The notes under the pieces are model-generated. The model was not told the origin of the DNA and searched no databases. It saw only the letters and a list, made by a program, of their open reading frames with translations. Source: Legionellaceae bacterium UBA6148 (GTDB taxonomy: Bacteria; Pseudomonadota; Gammaproteobacteria; Legionellales; Legionellaceae). From it: a stretch of 46,449 bases of DNA. How positions within the stretch are numbered: the first letter of the stretch is position 1; each line of letters opens with the position of its first letter. The translations under genes and the position numbers were made by a program. Below, piece by piece: positions 34,923-43,133 of the stretch. The stretch covers positions 79,178 to 125,626 of the forward strand of contig DIUW01000010.1 of the NCBI GenBank assembly GCA_002423125.1, written 5' to 3'.

Positions 34923-35633
34923 TTATTGCAATGTATAAGAAACACAAATGGGTCCACTGCCCCCGCAAGCCGTATTTGATTGCAGTGTGTTCGGTGCATT
35001 AACGATGTAACCCAAGCATGCCATGTACAAAGAATTATTCGGATTATTATACCAATAGAATACCCCACCGGCAGGTTGAGTGACTGTTGTCACAAAATTA
35101 TCCGATTTAAATGGAGGCCCGCTCACATTACTATCCAATGTAATAATACTGGTTGGAATAGGGGGGTGTGTTGTTGTATCCCAAAGTGTTGCAGGTGTTC
35201 CATTTGTATTGAGGATTTCACACATGTAGCCATAACCGCTTGGTTTTTGATTCAATGTGACATTGAATACGGCAGAGGGTTCTATTTCAGTGAGTTGAGT
35301 TAATTTAAAAACCACAATGCCTGTACGCAAGTAAGGCTGAGGCACTCCCGTTAAGCTTTCAATTTGTCCCGTACGCATCAGGGTCTGACAGGTTGTCGCT
35401 GTTGGGCCATGGTCACAATCAGGCGTGCAACCAGCAGAGTCTGTTAATAATTGACCCGGCCGACACAATGAAGCCCAGTCAATGAGTGGATTCACTGGGG
35501 CGTTAGTCGTTGTTGTTATTGCTACATTTGAATCGCCCATTATGAAGATGTCTTGAGGCGCGGCATAGATGGTGCAGGTGGCGATACTGGCAAAAAGGAG
35601 TGTTGCGAGAGAAATTAATTTTTCATTGCTCAT
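34923..35633 (-). CDS. Secreted cysteine-containing protein, unknown function
   Basis: A 236-residue exported protein. The signal peptide (ISLATLLFASIATCTIYA) is cleaved probably after residue 24, leaving a mature part rich in Thr, Pro, Asn and Gly. It has about eight cysteines, including CTPDCDHGPTATTC and a C-terminal pair in ACGGSGPICVSY, a composition that fits an extracellular disulfide-bonded beta protein. The ATG at 35633 follows AAGGAT; the longer start at 35669 is not supported. I do not recognise the family. The presence of DsbB suits its folding needs. Confidence 0.65.
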   Translation of the reverse strand: MSNEKLISLATLLFASIATCTIYAAPQDIFIMGDSNVAITTTTNAPVNPLIDWASLCRPGQLLTDSAGCTPDCDHGPTATTCQTLMRTGQIESLTGVPQPYLRTGIVVFKLTQLTEIEPSAVFNVTLNQKPSGYGYMCEILNTNGTPATLWDTTTHPPIPTSIITLDSNVSGPPFKSDNFVTTVTQPAGGVFYWYNNPNNSLYMACLGYIVNAPNTLQSNTACGGSGPICVSYTLQ

Positions 35634-35735
35634 TATTATCCTTAATAATAATTGAATATTATTCACCACTTAAGACTAATATTAGCACAAAATAAATATT
35701 TTGATTCATCAATGCCAATCAATGCCAAGGCGATG

Positions 35736-36641
35736 TCAAAATGACGTAAAGACGGATAGTTTAACTTGCTTGCCTAATTGCAATATTGCGCGAGTGCCTA
35801 AGGAGAGCGGTGTGTTGATGTAACCGTGTCCAATACCATTTATCTGCACGACTGGAATTTCACAATGTTGAGCAAAGCGTTCTAATACTGGTTTAATCAA
35901 AGAAGAACCATTGGGCTCATTTCCTTCAATAAAATCACCAAAAAAAATTGCCGCAGCGTCCTTGAAAATATTGGCTTGGCATAAATGTTCCAGCATACGA
36001 TCAATGCGATAACCTCGTTCGCTGACTTCTTCTAAAAAAATAATGTTATGCTTTCCGTTGATTTGCCATGGTGTTCCAATACTTGTTTGTACCAGGCTTA
36101 AGTTGCCCCCTGTTAATACCGTTTCAATGATATTCTCTTTTTCAGCATGTCTATTCAGAGGTAATCCCACGAGGTTTATTCGATCGACTTCGCCAAATAA
36201 AATAGACTTCAATGTCGCGATCGATTCATGGGAACATTTATCTCTTGTAAGAGAGCCGTGAATCGTGGGCCATTGCCATTGTTGCCTTAGGAATAACTGT
36301 AGGGCCGTTATGTCACTCATGCCGACTAATAATTTAGGATGATCTGGGGGGAGCATTTGACTTAATGCTGGAATTAAACGCATACTGCCGTAGCCACCCC
36401 GTGCGCAGATAACGGCCTTTGTCTCTGGACGCAGTAACGCATTTTTTAAAGATTGGAATCGAATGTCATCCGTGTTGGCACATAATAAATCATGACCAAA
36501 AATAGTATTGCTAATGATGCAATTTAATTGCCATGACGTCAGTAGTTTTTCTAGATCGTGCAGTGCCTCATCGGAACAGCGAGAAGCCGGAGCAATAACC
36601 TCAACGCTGTCACCAGGCTGTAATATAGGTAATTTATGCAT
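35736..36641 (-). CDS. ldcA: Muramoyltetrapeptide (LD-)carboxypeptidase
   Basis: Cytoplasmic serine peptidase of family S66 that removes the terminal D-alanine from recycled murein tetrapeptides. The 301 residues carry the whole catalytic triad: Ser109 in GMSDIT, Glu204 in IFLEEVSERG and His272 in GIGHGYINTPL. ARGGYGSMRLIP near residue 80 and the N-terminal LQPGDSVEVIAPAS are family blocks. Start at ATG 36641. The gene is monocistronic and divergent from the downstream MFS gene, with about 295 bases between the starts. Confidence 0.93.
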   Translation of the reverse strand: MHKLPILQPGDSVEVIAPASRCSDEALHDLEKLLTSWQLNCIISNTIFGHDLLCANTDDIRFQSLKNALLRPETKAVICARGGYGSMRLIPALSQMLPPDHPKLLVGMSDITALQLFLRQQWQWPTIHGSLTRDKCSHESIATLKSILFGEVDRINLVGLPLNRHAEKENIIETVLTGGNLSLVQTSIGTPWQINGKHNIIFLEEVSERGYRIDRMLEHLCQANIFKDAAAIFFGDFIEGNEPNGSSLIKPVLERFAQHCEIPVVQINGIGHGYINTPLSLGTRAILQLGKQVKLSVFTSF

Positions 36642-36735
36642 AGTTTATTCCAAAGGATCCGGTTGCTATCGATTTGATAGAAAGATTTCATGGTATCATT
36701 TGTAAACGGTTATTCAAGCGAAATGACCAATGTGA

Positions 36736-36764
36736 TTGCATTTGTACATTAATTATGTTATAAA
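36736..36764 (+). promoter_or_regulatory. Promoter with long leader before the second MFS gene
   Basis: TTGCAT (36736-36741), a 17-bp spacer and TATAAA (36759-36764) form a good sigma70-type promoter about 170 bases before the MFS start at 36937. That implies a leader of roughly 165 nt. I see no recognisable riboswitch in it. The rest of the 36642-36936 gap holds no supported gene. Confidence 0.45.
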
Positions 36765-36936
36765 GTACGCCCGCAATATTTAAAATATCCTGGCTACGAC
36801 GAATTTTTGCTGTATTTTTAGGAGAGTGTGATTGTAGTTAATCGCAGGAAAGGAAGCTGCACACAGTAGATGTATTGAATGTGGATCGTCAATATAAGTT
36901 GTATATTCGTTAGTCATTTTTCAAAGGAACACTCGT

Positions 36937-38295
36937 ATGACCAAGAATAACCAAACTAATACCAGCTTGCTGTCTTATATGCTCCAACCATGGGCAATGT
37001 GTTTTATAGGGATGCTATTTTACTGCTTTAACTATTTCCTTCGTAGTTCTCCTAGTATGATGCAAAATGATTTAATGCAATCCTTTCACATTTCTGCCAC
37101 CCAATTTGGAACCCTGATTTCTTTTTATTACTTTGCGTATACCCCGATGCAAATTCCTGCCGGAATGATTTATGATAAGTTTGGCACCCGGTCGGTTTTA
37201 TTTTTCGCATGTTTAATCGCACTGATGGGCTTAAGTATTTTTGCTTCAGCAGATAGTTTTGGACTCGCTTGCACAGGCCGATTTTTGATTGGTTTGGGAA
37301 CGGCTTTCTCATACATCGGTGTATTGAAATTGGCGTCAGTGTGGCTGCCTCCTTCTCGATTTGCTGCTGTTGCAGGATTAACAACCGCCATCGGGATGAG
37401 CAGTGCGGCGCTTTCACAAAAATACCTTGCCAAAGTAGTCGAGGCATTTGGGTATCAACCCGTGCTTCGGACAGCGGTGTTTATTGGTATTGCGATTAGC
37501 TTAGTGATTCTATTTATATTGAAAAATCGTCCAAAACAGCAAACGAACTCCGTTAATACAATGCAAGCTCCTATGGGCATTAAACAACTTATTAGTGCTT
37601 TAGGGTTGGTTTTTACTAATCCGCAAATGTGGATAATCGGCATTATCGGTTGCGTGCTTTATCTTCCATCTATCGTGCTTTTAGATGTGTATGGAATCTC
37701 TTATTTCAAAGTTGCGCACCATCTTACTTCTCAACAAGCGGCTAATGTATCCGCTCTTACTTTTCTTGGATGGATTGTAGGTGGGCCGGTGATTGGCGTC
37801 ATTTCTGATAAAATTAAGCGCCGCCGCCTACCACTAGTGATTACTAGCGGCGTTACTGCGTTGCTGTTGTATATTATCTTCTATTATCCTGGTTTGACTT
37901 TAAATCAATTATCGACAATTGCCTTCATTGCAGGAATTTGCTGCGGAGCTCATCCCCTTTGTTTTGCTCTCGGGAAAGAAAATAACCCAATATCAATGGC
38001 TGGAACTGCTGTTGCCGTAACAAACATGTTCATCATGTTTGGTGGCATGTTCTTTCCTCCCCTTGTAGGGAAATTACTTGATCTGCATGCCAATAATCTA
38101 TCCATCGATGGTTTGCATGTGTATGCGGCCGGTGATTACACATTTGCTTTAAGCATCGTTCCATTAGGCGTTGTGATCGGTACTATTTTATCGATGTTTC
38201 TTAAAGAAACGTATTGTGGTTCAAAAGAGGCTGAAGAGATGGCTCTTGCTGCTAAAGCAATTAGGCTTGCACCTGATGCTCAAGTATTGAATTAA
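36937..38295 (+). CDS. MFS transporter, second paralog
   Basis: Major facilitator permease, 452 residues and about 12 helices. The first block (FYCFNYFLRSSPSMMQND) mirrors the one in the MFS protein at 4977-6254, followed by the motif A-like stretch GMIYDKFGTRSV. The central loop near residues 195-215 is polar. A second motif A copy, GVISDKIKRRRLP, begins the C-terminal half. The C-terminus extends as a polar tail (KEAEEMALAAKAIRL). Substrate unknown. AAGGAAC lies about 7 bases before the ATG, and transcription probably starts far upstream at 36770. Confidence 0.87.
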   Translation: MTKNNQTNTSLLSYMLQPWAMCFIGMLFYCFNYFLRSSPSMMQNDLMQSFHISATQFGTLISFYYFAYTPMQIPAGMIYDKFGTRSVLFFACLIALMGLSIFASADSFGLACTGRFLIGLGTAFSYIGVLKLASVWLPPSRFAAVAGLTTAIGMSSAALSQKYLAKVVEAFGYQPVLRTAVFIGIAISLVILFILKNRPKQQTNSVNTMQAPMGIKQLISALGLVFTNPQMWIIGIIGCVLYLPSIVLLDVYGISYFKVAHHLTSQQAANVSALTFLGWIVGGPVIGVISDKIKRRRLPLVITSGVTALLLYIIFYYPGLTLNQLSTIAFIAGICCGAHPLCFALGKENNPISMAGTAVAVTNMFIMFGGMFFPPLVGKLLDLHANNLSIDGLHVYAAGDYTFALSIVPLGVVIGTILSMFLKETYCGSKEAEEMALAAKAIRLAPDAQVLN

Positions 38296-38320
38296 TTTTT
38301 AGTTTGATCCAATTTTGCCG

Positions 38321-38449
38321 GCCTATCCGGTTGTCGCATATACTTGATAATTTCGTCATTGCGAGGAACGAAGCAACCCAGTGTTAGGAGCACTGTTCTC
38401 TGGGTTGCTTCGTTCCTCGCAATGACAATTATGTGACAACCGGATAGGC
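38321..38449. repeat. Nested palindromic repeat element (MITE-like)
   Basis: The inner arms are a perfect 27-bp inverted repeat (38355-38381 and 38400-38426, starting GTCATTGCGAGGAACGAAGC) with an 18-nt loop. The outer arms are a 15-bp inverted repeat GCCTATCCGGTTGTC (38321-38335) and GACAACCGGATAGGC (38435-38449). The left outer-inner spacer carries about eight extra bases. Elements with a GCGAGGAACGAAGCAA-type core are dispersed in many bacterial genomes. The unit sits in the 262-bp gap between the MFS and hydrolase genes, where no gene is supported. Confidence 0.8.
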
Positions 38450-38557
38450 AGGAAATTTTGTATAAATTAGATAAACAAGGCCAATGCTTGCATACCATCA
38501 ATAAAATATCAGCAATTATTCTATGGATCGTAGCAAGCTATATTGGGATGCTGCTTG

Positions 38558-39652
38558 TCAAAATGTTATTTTAAGAAAATCGATGACCTGTTTGCATACT
38601 TCAGCATGCTCACGGTCTTCGAGAATACTATGTGCCGAATTTTCAAAGCAGATGTCCGTATAGGGTATGTTGTTCTCGTTTAAGGCAATTAACATTCGTT
38701 CTACATCAACCGACAAATCATGTCGACCATAAAGCAACAATAGTCTTTCGCATTTAATTTTTTCAATGGCAATATAGTCTTGAGCTAAAAATAGTTGTTG
38801 GGCCGCGCGAACTGGAATTGCCATATACTGAAATAAATTAGGTAGCAGTAATTCATCTAATAAGTCGCTTGTTGTTTTTCTACCTTTTCGAATGGGTTTG
38901 GGTAAATAGGGAAAGATTTCCATAAAAATAGTCGAGATAATCGGAGCTTGTAACAATTTTTTATATTTTAAGTCGCTTTTTACGGAGTAGATGGCAGGGC
39001 AAACTAAAATTAATCGGCATACACGGCGATTTTGCGCGATGTAAGTTGCTTGTACTCCACCCATCGAGTGTCCGACGATGCTGACATTCTCGGCAATAGT
39101 CGATAAAAAATCATAATACTCTAATGCTGAACGAAACCAATCTTCACAACGAATATTTTTGAGTAGTGCTGCATTATCTAATCCAAAGCCGATGGTTGTT
39201 GGAGAAAAATAGGCGATCCCTTCTTTTTGTAATCCATCAACTAGAAAATTAAACTCTTGCGGCGAAGCGGTAAATCCATGCAACAATAGCACAATATGTT
39301 TATATTTTTTATTTGGAACGTAATTTTTACTGTGCGACTCAACAAACGTTCCTAATTTTGGAAGATGTTTAAATCTTTTTTGATATTGAGTATTCAAATG
39401 TCGCGCTAGAATTTTGGTAAATGCATGAATTAATTGAAGCGTTAAAAAAAAGGCAACCACTATAAGGATAAGTCTTAAGTGTCTATCTTTTATAACATTA
39501 GGATGCCTGAGCCCATCAAAATCAATGTAATAAATAAAAATGGCTAAGCTGATGAAGGCGAGGATGCCAACAAGAATGCTCCAACGAAGAATGTGATTTC
39601 TTTGTTGAACGTCCTTTTTAAAATAGCCCATAATTCCTTTTAAATTAAACAT
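38558..39652 (-). CDS. Membrane-tethered alpha/beta hydrolase
   Basis: Predicted lipase/esterase of 364 residues. Two N-terminal hydrophobic helices (about 23-42 and 60-77) anchor it, followed by an alpha/beta-hydrolase domain starting HIVLLLHGFTASP at 119-131, with HGF contributing the oxyanion hole. The nucleophile is Ser196 in VGHSMGG, the acid Asp312 in YGRHDLSVD and the base His341 in SAHSILED. This layout resembles monoacylglycerol-lipase or carboxylesterase (Est30/YvaK-like) domains on a membrane stalk. The start at 39652 has AGGTGG upstream; an internal ATG at codon 8 also has a site. Substrate unknown; an effector or envelope lipase are both possible. Confidence 0.8.
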   Translation of the reverse strand: MFNLKGIMGYFKKDVQQRNHILRWSILVGILAFISLAIFIYYIDFDGLRHPNVIKDRHLRLILIVVAFFLTLQLIHAFTKILARHLNTQYQKRFKHLPKLGTFVESHSKNYVPNKKYKHIVLLLHGFTASPQEFNFLVDGLQKEGIAYFSPTTIGFGLDNAALLKNIRCEDWFRSALEYYDFLSTIAENVSIVGHSMGGVQATYIAQNRRVCRLILVCPAIYSVKSDLKYKKLLQAPIISTIFMEIFPYLPKPIRKGRKTTSDLLDELLLPNLFQYMAIPVRAAQQLFLAQDYIAIEKIKCERLLLLYGRHDLSVDVERMLIALNENNIPYTDICFENSAHSILEDREHAEVCKQVIDFLKITF

Positions 39653-39773
39653 TCAATGATCCACCTATTGATTCAGTGTCAATTTGTTTTCCAGGTTTAA
39701 AACTGTGAGTAGTCTGGGTACGACCGCGACTTTATGTGATCGCCTACGTTCAGTATAGCCTATTTTTTTGTGT

Positions 39774-40211
39774 CTATTTAATTAATGAGTTTAATTTTTT
39801 AGCTGTTTGTCCACCATAGAGTGTTTCTGTAAGCTGCCCTTGTGGATTAAAGACAAACGTTACAGGAACTCCGCGAATATCGCCCAGGTGTAGCGGTCCG
39901 GCGGGGTCTTCCTTTAGTGCGGGGTAGTGAATATCATAATGCTTAGTCAGTTGCTGTTGCATTTTATCGGGCAACATATCGTAATTCACTGCGAATAAGG
40001 CCATCTTGTTTTTATTGTTGTCGTAAAGCTGATTCAGCTCAGGAATTTCATCTAGACAAGGTTGGCACCAACTTGCCCAGTAATTAATGAGCACCCATTT
40101 CCCTTGTAATTCAGAAAACGAGATATCTCTTCCTTGAATGGGATGTAACACCGCTGCAGCATTAAGAGTGGTCGTTGTAAAAAGGCATAGAAAAGCGATG
40201 ATAAAATACAT
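39774..40211 (-). CDS. TlpA-like periplasmic thioredoxin
   Basis: Thiol-disulfide oxidoreductase of the TlpA/ResA type, 145 residues. A signal peptide or anchor (IIAFLCLFTTTTLNA) is followed by a thioredoxin fold with the redox site WCQPC (Cys49, Cys52) in NYWASWCQPCLDEIP and the cis-Pro loop GVPVTFVFNPQG. It probably keeps periplasmic cysteines reduced, for example on apocytochromes. I prefer the ATG at 40211 over the TTG at 40238, since the former starts directly at the signal peptide. The 256-aa membrane-protein gene lies 39 bases upstream on the same strand. Confidence 0.88.
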   Translation of the reverse strand: MYFIIAFLCLFTTTTLNAAAVLHPIQGRDISFSELQGKWVLINYWASWCQPCLDEIPELNQLYDNNKNKMALFAVNYDMLPDKMQQQLTKHYDIHYPALKEDPAGPLHLGDIRGVPVTFVFNPQGQLTETLYGGQTAKKLNSLIK

Positions 40212-40250
40212 AAGCTCGTCAGTAATAAATGAATACAAGTTGGAATTGTA

Positions 40251-41021
40251 TCATGATTTATGCGCTAGTTGTTTATACACGGCGCCATAATTAATGAAGC
40301 AGAACGGCACGCTCCATAGTAGGCCAATACCGAATGGAATCGTACTGATTATCAGAATGACAATATTCATAATGCATAAACTCAGTAATTTCCATACGTG
40401 AGATTTTGTTATTTGGAATGATCGTTGAAGGGTGTTCCATGGGGTCGTTTTTTCGGTCACGATAATGGCCTTAGTGAGGTATAGTCGCATTGATAAATAA
40501 ATCAAGGCGATTAACGAAACAATCACAATAATCGATCGACATGCATGGCCCATGTTATTTAATACAACACTCGGAAACAATGTTGTGAAATGCGTTGCTA
40601 CATAGATCAGAATAGCAAGTGGGAATAGGATAATGAATTGAAGGATGTAGAGTCCTATGACATTTTTTAAAAGCGTAAAATTAAACATATCGTTTACCAT
40701 TGCCAATTGAATCGATTGTTGGGATGCACGCTGGATCCCAAGATAGACGAGGCCTAATCCTAATAAGATACTAGTGACCCCTGAAATGATCCGAGCCATG
40801 ACAATGATGGATAGAGTTAATGCCGGCGCAAGTGCATGTAAATGTACGCGTTGTTCCAGAAGAATTAATGAGCAAACCACAACGACCAACAGCGCGGTCA
40901 TGATCCAAAAAATGCGCTTTGTACCCCTAATGCCATGCCAAGCAATTTTTACGGTTTCAATAATCGAAAAATGGTTTTTATTGATGTGCGTGGGAGTGGA
41001 TATTTTTTTAGTCCGTACCAT
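40251..41021 (-). CDS. Six-helix inner-membrane protein, unknown function
   Basis: A 256-residue polytopic protein with about six hydrophobic segments and a basic, cytoplasmic-looking N-terminus (MVRTKKISTP). Segment TPWNTLQRSFQITKSHVWKLLSL resembles the amphipathic repeat of bacterial membrane families such as DUF975 or the membrane part of GlpQ-like proteins, but I cannot assign one. AAGGAG lies 7 bases before the ATG at 41021, so the in-frame start at 41045 is rejected. The gene precedes the TlpA-like gene on the same strand, and uvrB ends 68 bases upstream. Confidence 0.68.
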   Translation of the reverse strand: MVRTKKISTPTHINKNHFSIIETVKIAWHGIRGTKRIFWIMTALLVVVVCSLILLEQRVHLHALAPALTLSIIVMARIISGVTSILLGLGLVYLGIQRASQQSIQLAMVNDMFNFTLLKNVIGLYILQFIILFPLAILIYVATHFTTLFPSVVLNNMGHACRSIIVIVSLIALIYLSMRLYLTKAIIVTEKTTPWNTLQRSFQITKSHVWKLLSLCIMNIVILIISTIPFGIGLLWSVPFCFINYGAVYKQLAHKS

Positions 41022-41113
41022 GGGGATCTCCTTGGGGTCCAACACTTAATCGTGCGGTGGCGTATCTATCATTCAACCATAACACCGTCGTTTCGGTCAA
41101 ATAACTAATTGTT

Positions 41114-43108
41114 CTAAACCCGTTTAAATGCTTCGTTTAATGCGAACACTTTGTCTCTAATGGCGGCAGCTTGCTCGAATTCCATGTTTTTAGCATGCAT
41201 GAGCATTTGCTTTTCAAGCGTTTGAATTTGTTTCATGAGTTCGTTCGGTGACAAGAGAGCGTAGTTGGCATCGGGCTCATGGATTTTCGTATGACGACCA
41301 GGGACACTCTCCATAATATCAGTGATGGGCTTGGTGACTCCCATGGGGGTGATATGATGTTCAATATTAAATGCGCGTTGTTTGGCTCGTCGTGCTTCTG
41401 TAACCTCCAAGGCGCGAGTAATGGAGCCGGTGCGCTTATCGGCATAAAAAATGACACGACCATTGATGTTCCGTGCGGCACGCCCCATGGTTTGAATGAG
41501 CGATCGTTCAGAACGTAAAAATCCTTCTTTATCCGCATCAAGAATAGCAACCAATGAGACCTCTGGCATATCTAAACCTTCACGTAACAAATTGATTCCA
41601 ACCAACACATCACACTCACCCAGCCGTAAGCTTCGAATAATTTCAACGCGCTCGACGGTGTCCACATCGGAATGTAAATAACGTACCTTGATGCCGTGAT
41701 CGTGTAAATAATCGGTTAGATCTTCTGCCATGCGCTTCGTTAAAGTAGTCACCAAAACACGCTCTTTTTGAGCAATAACGAGTCTTATTTCTGATAGTAA
41801 ATCATCGACTTGGTTGGCCACGGGACGAATAGTAACGTCAGGATCGACAAGCCCTGTTGGACGAACGATTTGTTCGGCAATGTTGCCTGTATTTTCTTGC
41901 TCATAGGAGCCTGGTGTTGCGGAGACATAAATTGTTTGAGGTGAACGAGCGATGAATTCTTCAAAGTGTAAGGGACGATTATCTAACGCCGATGGAAGCC
42001 TGAATCCATATTGAACGAGTGTTTCTTTGCGTGCCCGGTCACCGCGATACATCCCGCCGATTTGTGGTACGGTCACGTGAGATTCGTCGATAATGAGTAG
42101 GGCATCCGTTGGTAAATAATCAAATAGCGTCGGCGGTGCTTCACCAGGACCTCGATTCGATAAATAACGAGAATAATTTTCGATCCCTGAGCAATAACCT
42201 AATTCAAGCATCATTTCTATATCAAAATGAACGCGTTGTTCGAGGCGTTGTGCTTCTACCAGTTTATGTTGCACATTGAATTCAGCTAGACGCTCTTGTA
42301 GTTCAATTTTGGCACAATCAACCGTTTTTAGAATACGATCGCGTGGTGTGACATAATGGGTTTTAGGAAAAATGGTCGTGCGAGCAATTTTTTGAATCAT
42401 TTCGCCGGTGAGCGGGTCAAATATCGTAATGTTTTCGAGTTCGTCATCAAATAACTCAATACGAACCGCTTGTTTTTCAGAATCAGCGGGAAATATATCA
42501 ATGACATCGCCGTGCACTCGAAATTGTCCGCGTGATAATGAGAGTGCTGTTCGAGTGTATTGCATTTCTGTGAGGCGTTTTAAGATACTGCGTTGATTAC
42601 AATGTTCTCCACGCGATAGATGTAATACCATATGTAGATAGGATTCGGGGTCGCCTAGGCCGTAGATGGCTGATACACTTGCAATAATAATGGCATCACT
42701 TCGCTCAATTAATGCCTTGGTTGCCGATAAGCGCATTTGTTCGATGTGTTCATTGATGGACGCATCTTTTTCAATAAACGTATCAGATGACGGAACGTAC
42801 GCTTCTGGTTGATAATAATCGTAATAAGACACGAAATATTCGACCGCATTTTCAGGGAAATAGGTTTTAAACTCGCCATATAATTGTGCGGCTAATGTTT
42901 TATTGGGAGCCATAATTAATGTGGGTCGGTTGATAGCCTGAATCACATTGGCAATGGTAAATGTTTTGCCCGATCCGGTAACACCAAGCAAGGTCTGGCG
43001 ATCGAGACCTGATTGAATTCCGTCTATCAGCGAAGCGATTGCCGAAGGTTGATCACCCGCAGGTTCATAATTCGAGTATAATTTGAATTTTTTTTTAATG
43101 TGATGCAT
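41114..43108 (-). CDS. uvrB: Excinuclease ABC subunit B
   Basis: Damage-verifying helicase of nucleotide excision repair, 664 residues (E. coli 673). Walker A GVTGSGKT (Lys48) is followed by the long conserved YFVSYYDYYQPEAY segment and the beta-hairpin region. The DESHVT box, QTIYVSATPG and the helicase motif VI run QTMGRAARN come next. The C-terminal UVR domain (LEKQMLMHAKNMEFEQAAAIRD) that binds UvrC is present. The start lies only 25 bases from the divergent aspartate aminotransferase start. No SOS box is visible. Confidence 0.97.
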   Translation of the reverse strand: MHHIKKKFKLYSNYEPAGDQPSAIASLIDGIQSGLDRQTLLGVTGSGKTFTIANVIQAINRPTLIMAPNKTLAAQLYGEFKTYFPENAVEYFVSYYDYYQPEAYVPSSDTFIEKDASINEHIEQMRLSATKALIERSDAIIIASVSAIYGLGDPESYLHMVLHLSRGEHCNQRSILKRLTEMQYTRTALSLSRGQFRVHGDVIDIFPADSEKQAVRIELFDDELENITIFDPLTGEMIQKIARTTIFPKTHYVTPRDRILKTVDCAKIELQERLAEFNVQHKLVEAQRLEQRVHFDIEMMLELGYCSGIENYSRYLSNRGPGEAPPTLFDYLPTDALLIIDESHVTVPQIGGMYRGDRARKETLVQYGFRLPSALDNRPLHFEEFIARSPQTIYVSATPGSYEQENTGNIAEQIVRPTGLVDPDVTIRPVANQVDDLLSEIRLVIAQKERVLVTTLTKRMAEDLTDYLHDHGIKVRYLHSDVDTVERVEIIRSLRLGECDVLVGINLLREGLDMPEVSLVAILDADKEGFLRSERSLIQTMGRAARNINGRVIFYADKRTGSITRALEVTEARRAKQRAFNIEHHITPMGVTKPITDIMESVPGRHTKIHEPDANYALLSPNELMKQIQTLEKQMLMHAKNMEFEQAAAIRDKVFALNEAFKRV

Positions 43109-43133
43109 TTATGATTTTATATAGGAGAAAACA

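Noticed and set aside
35708..35727. Tandem ATCAATGCCA repeat upstream of ldcA's end
   Set aside because: Two 10-bp copies only, in an A/T-rich gap; most likely a local slippage duplication without function.
38292..38501. Minus-strand 69-aa ORF
   Set aside because: It is a translation of the nested palindromic repeat (ARNEATQ and VPRNDE strings are familiar products of such repeats), not a gene.
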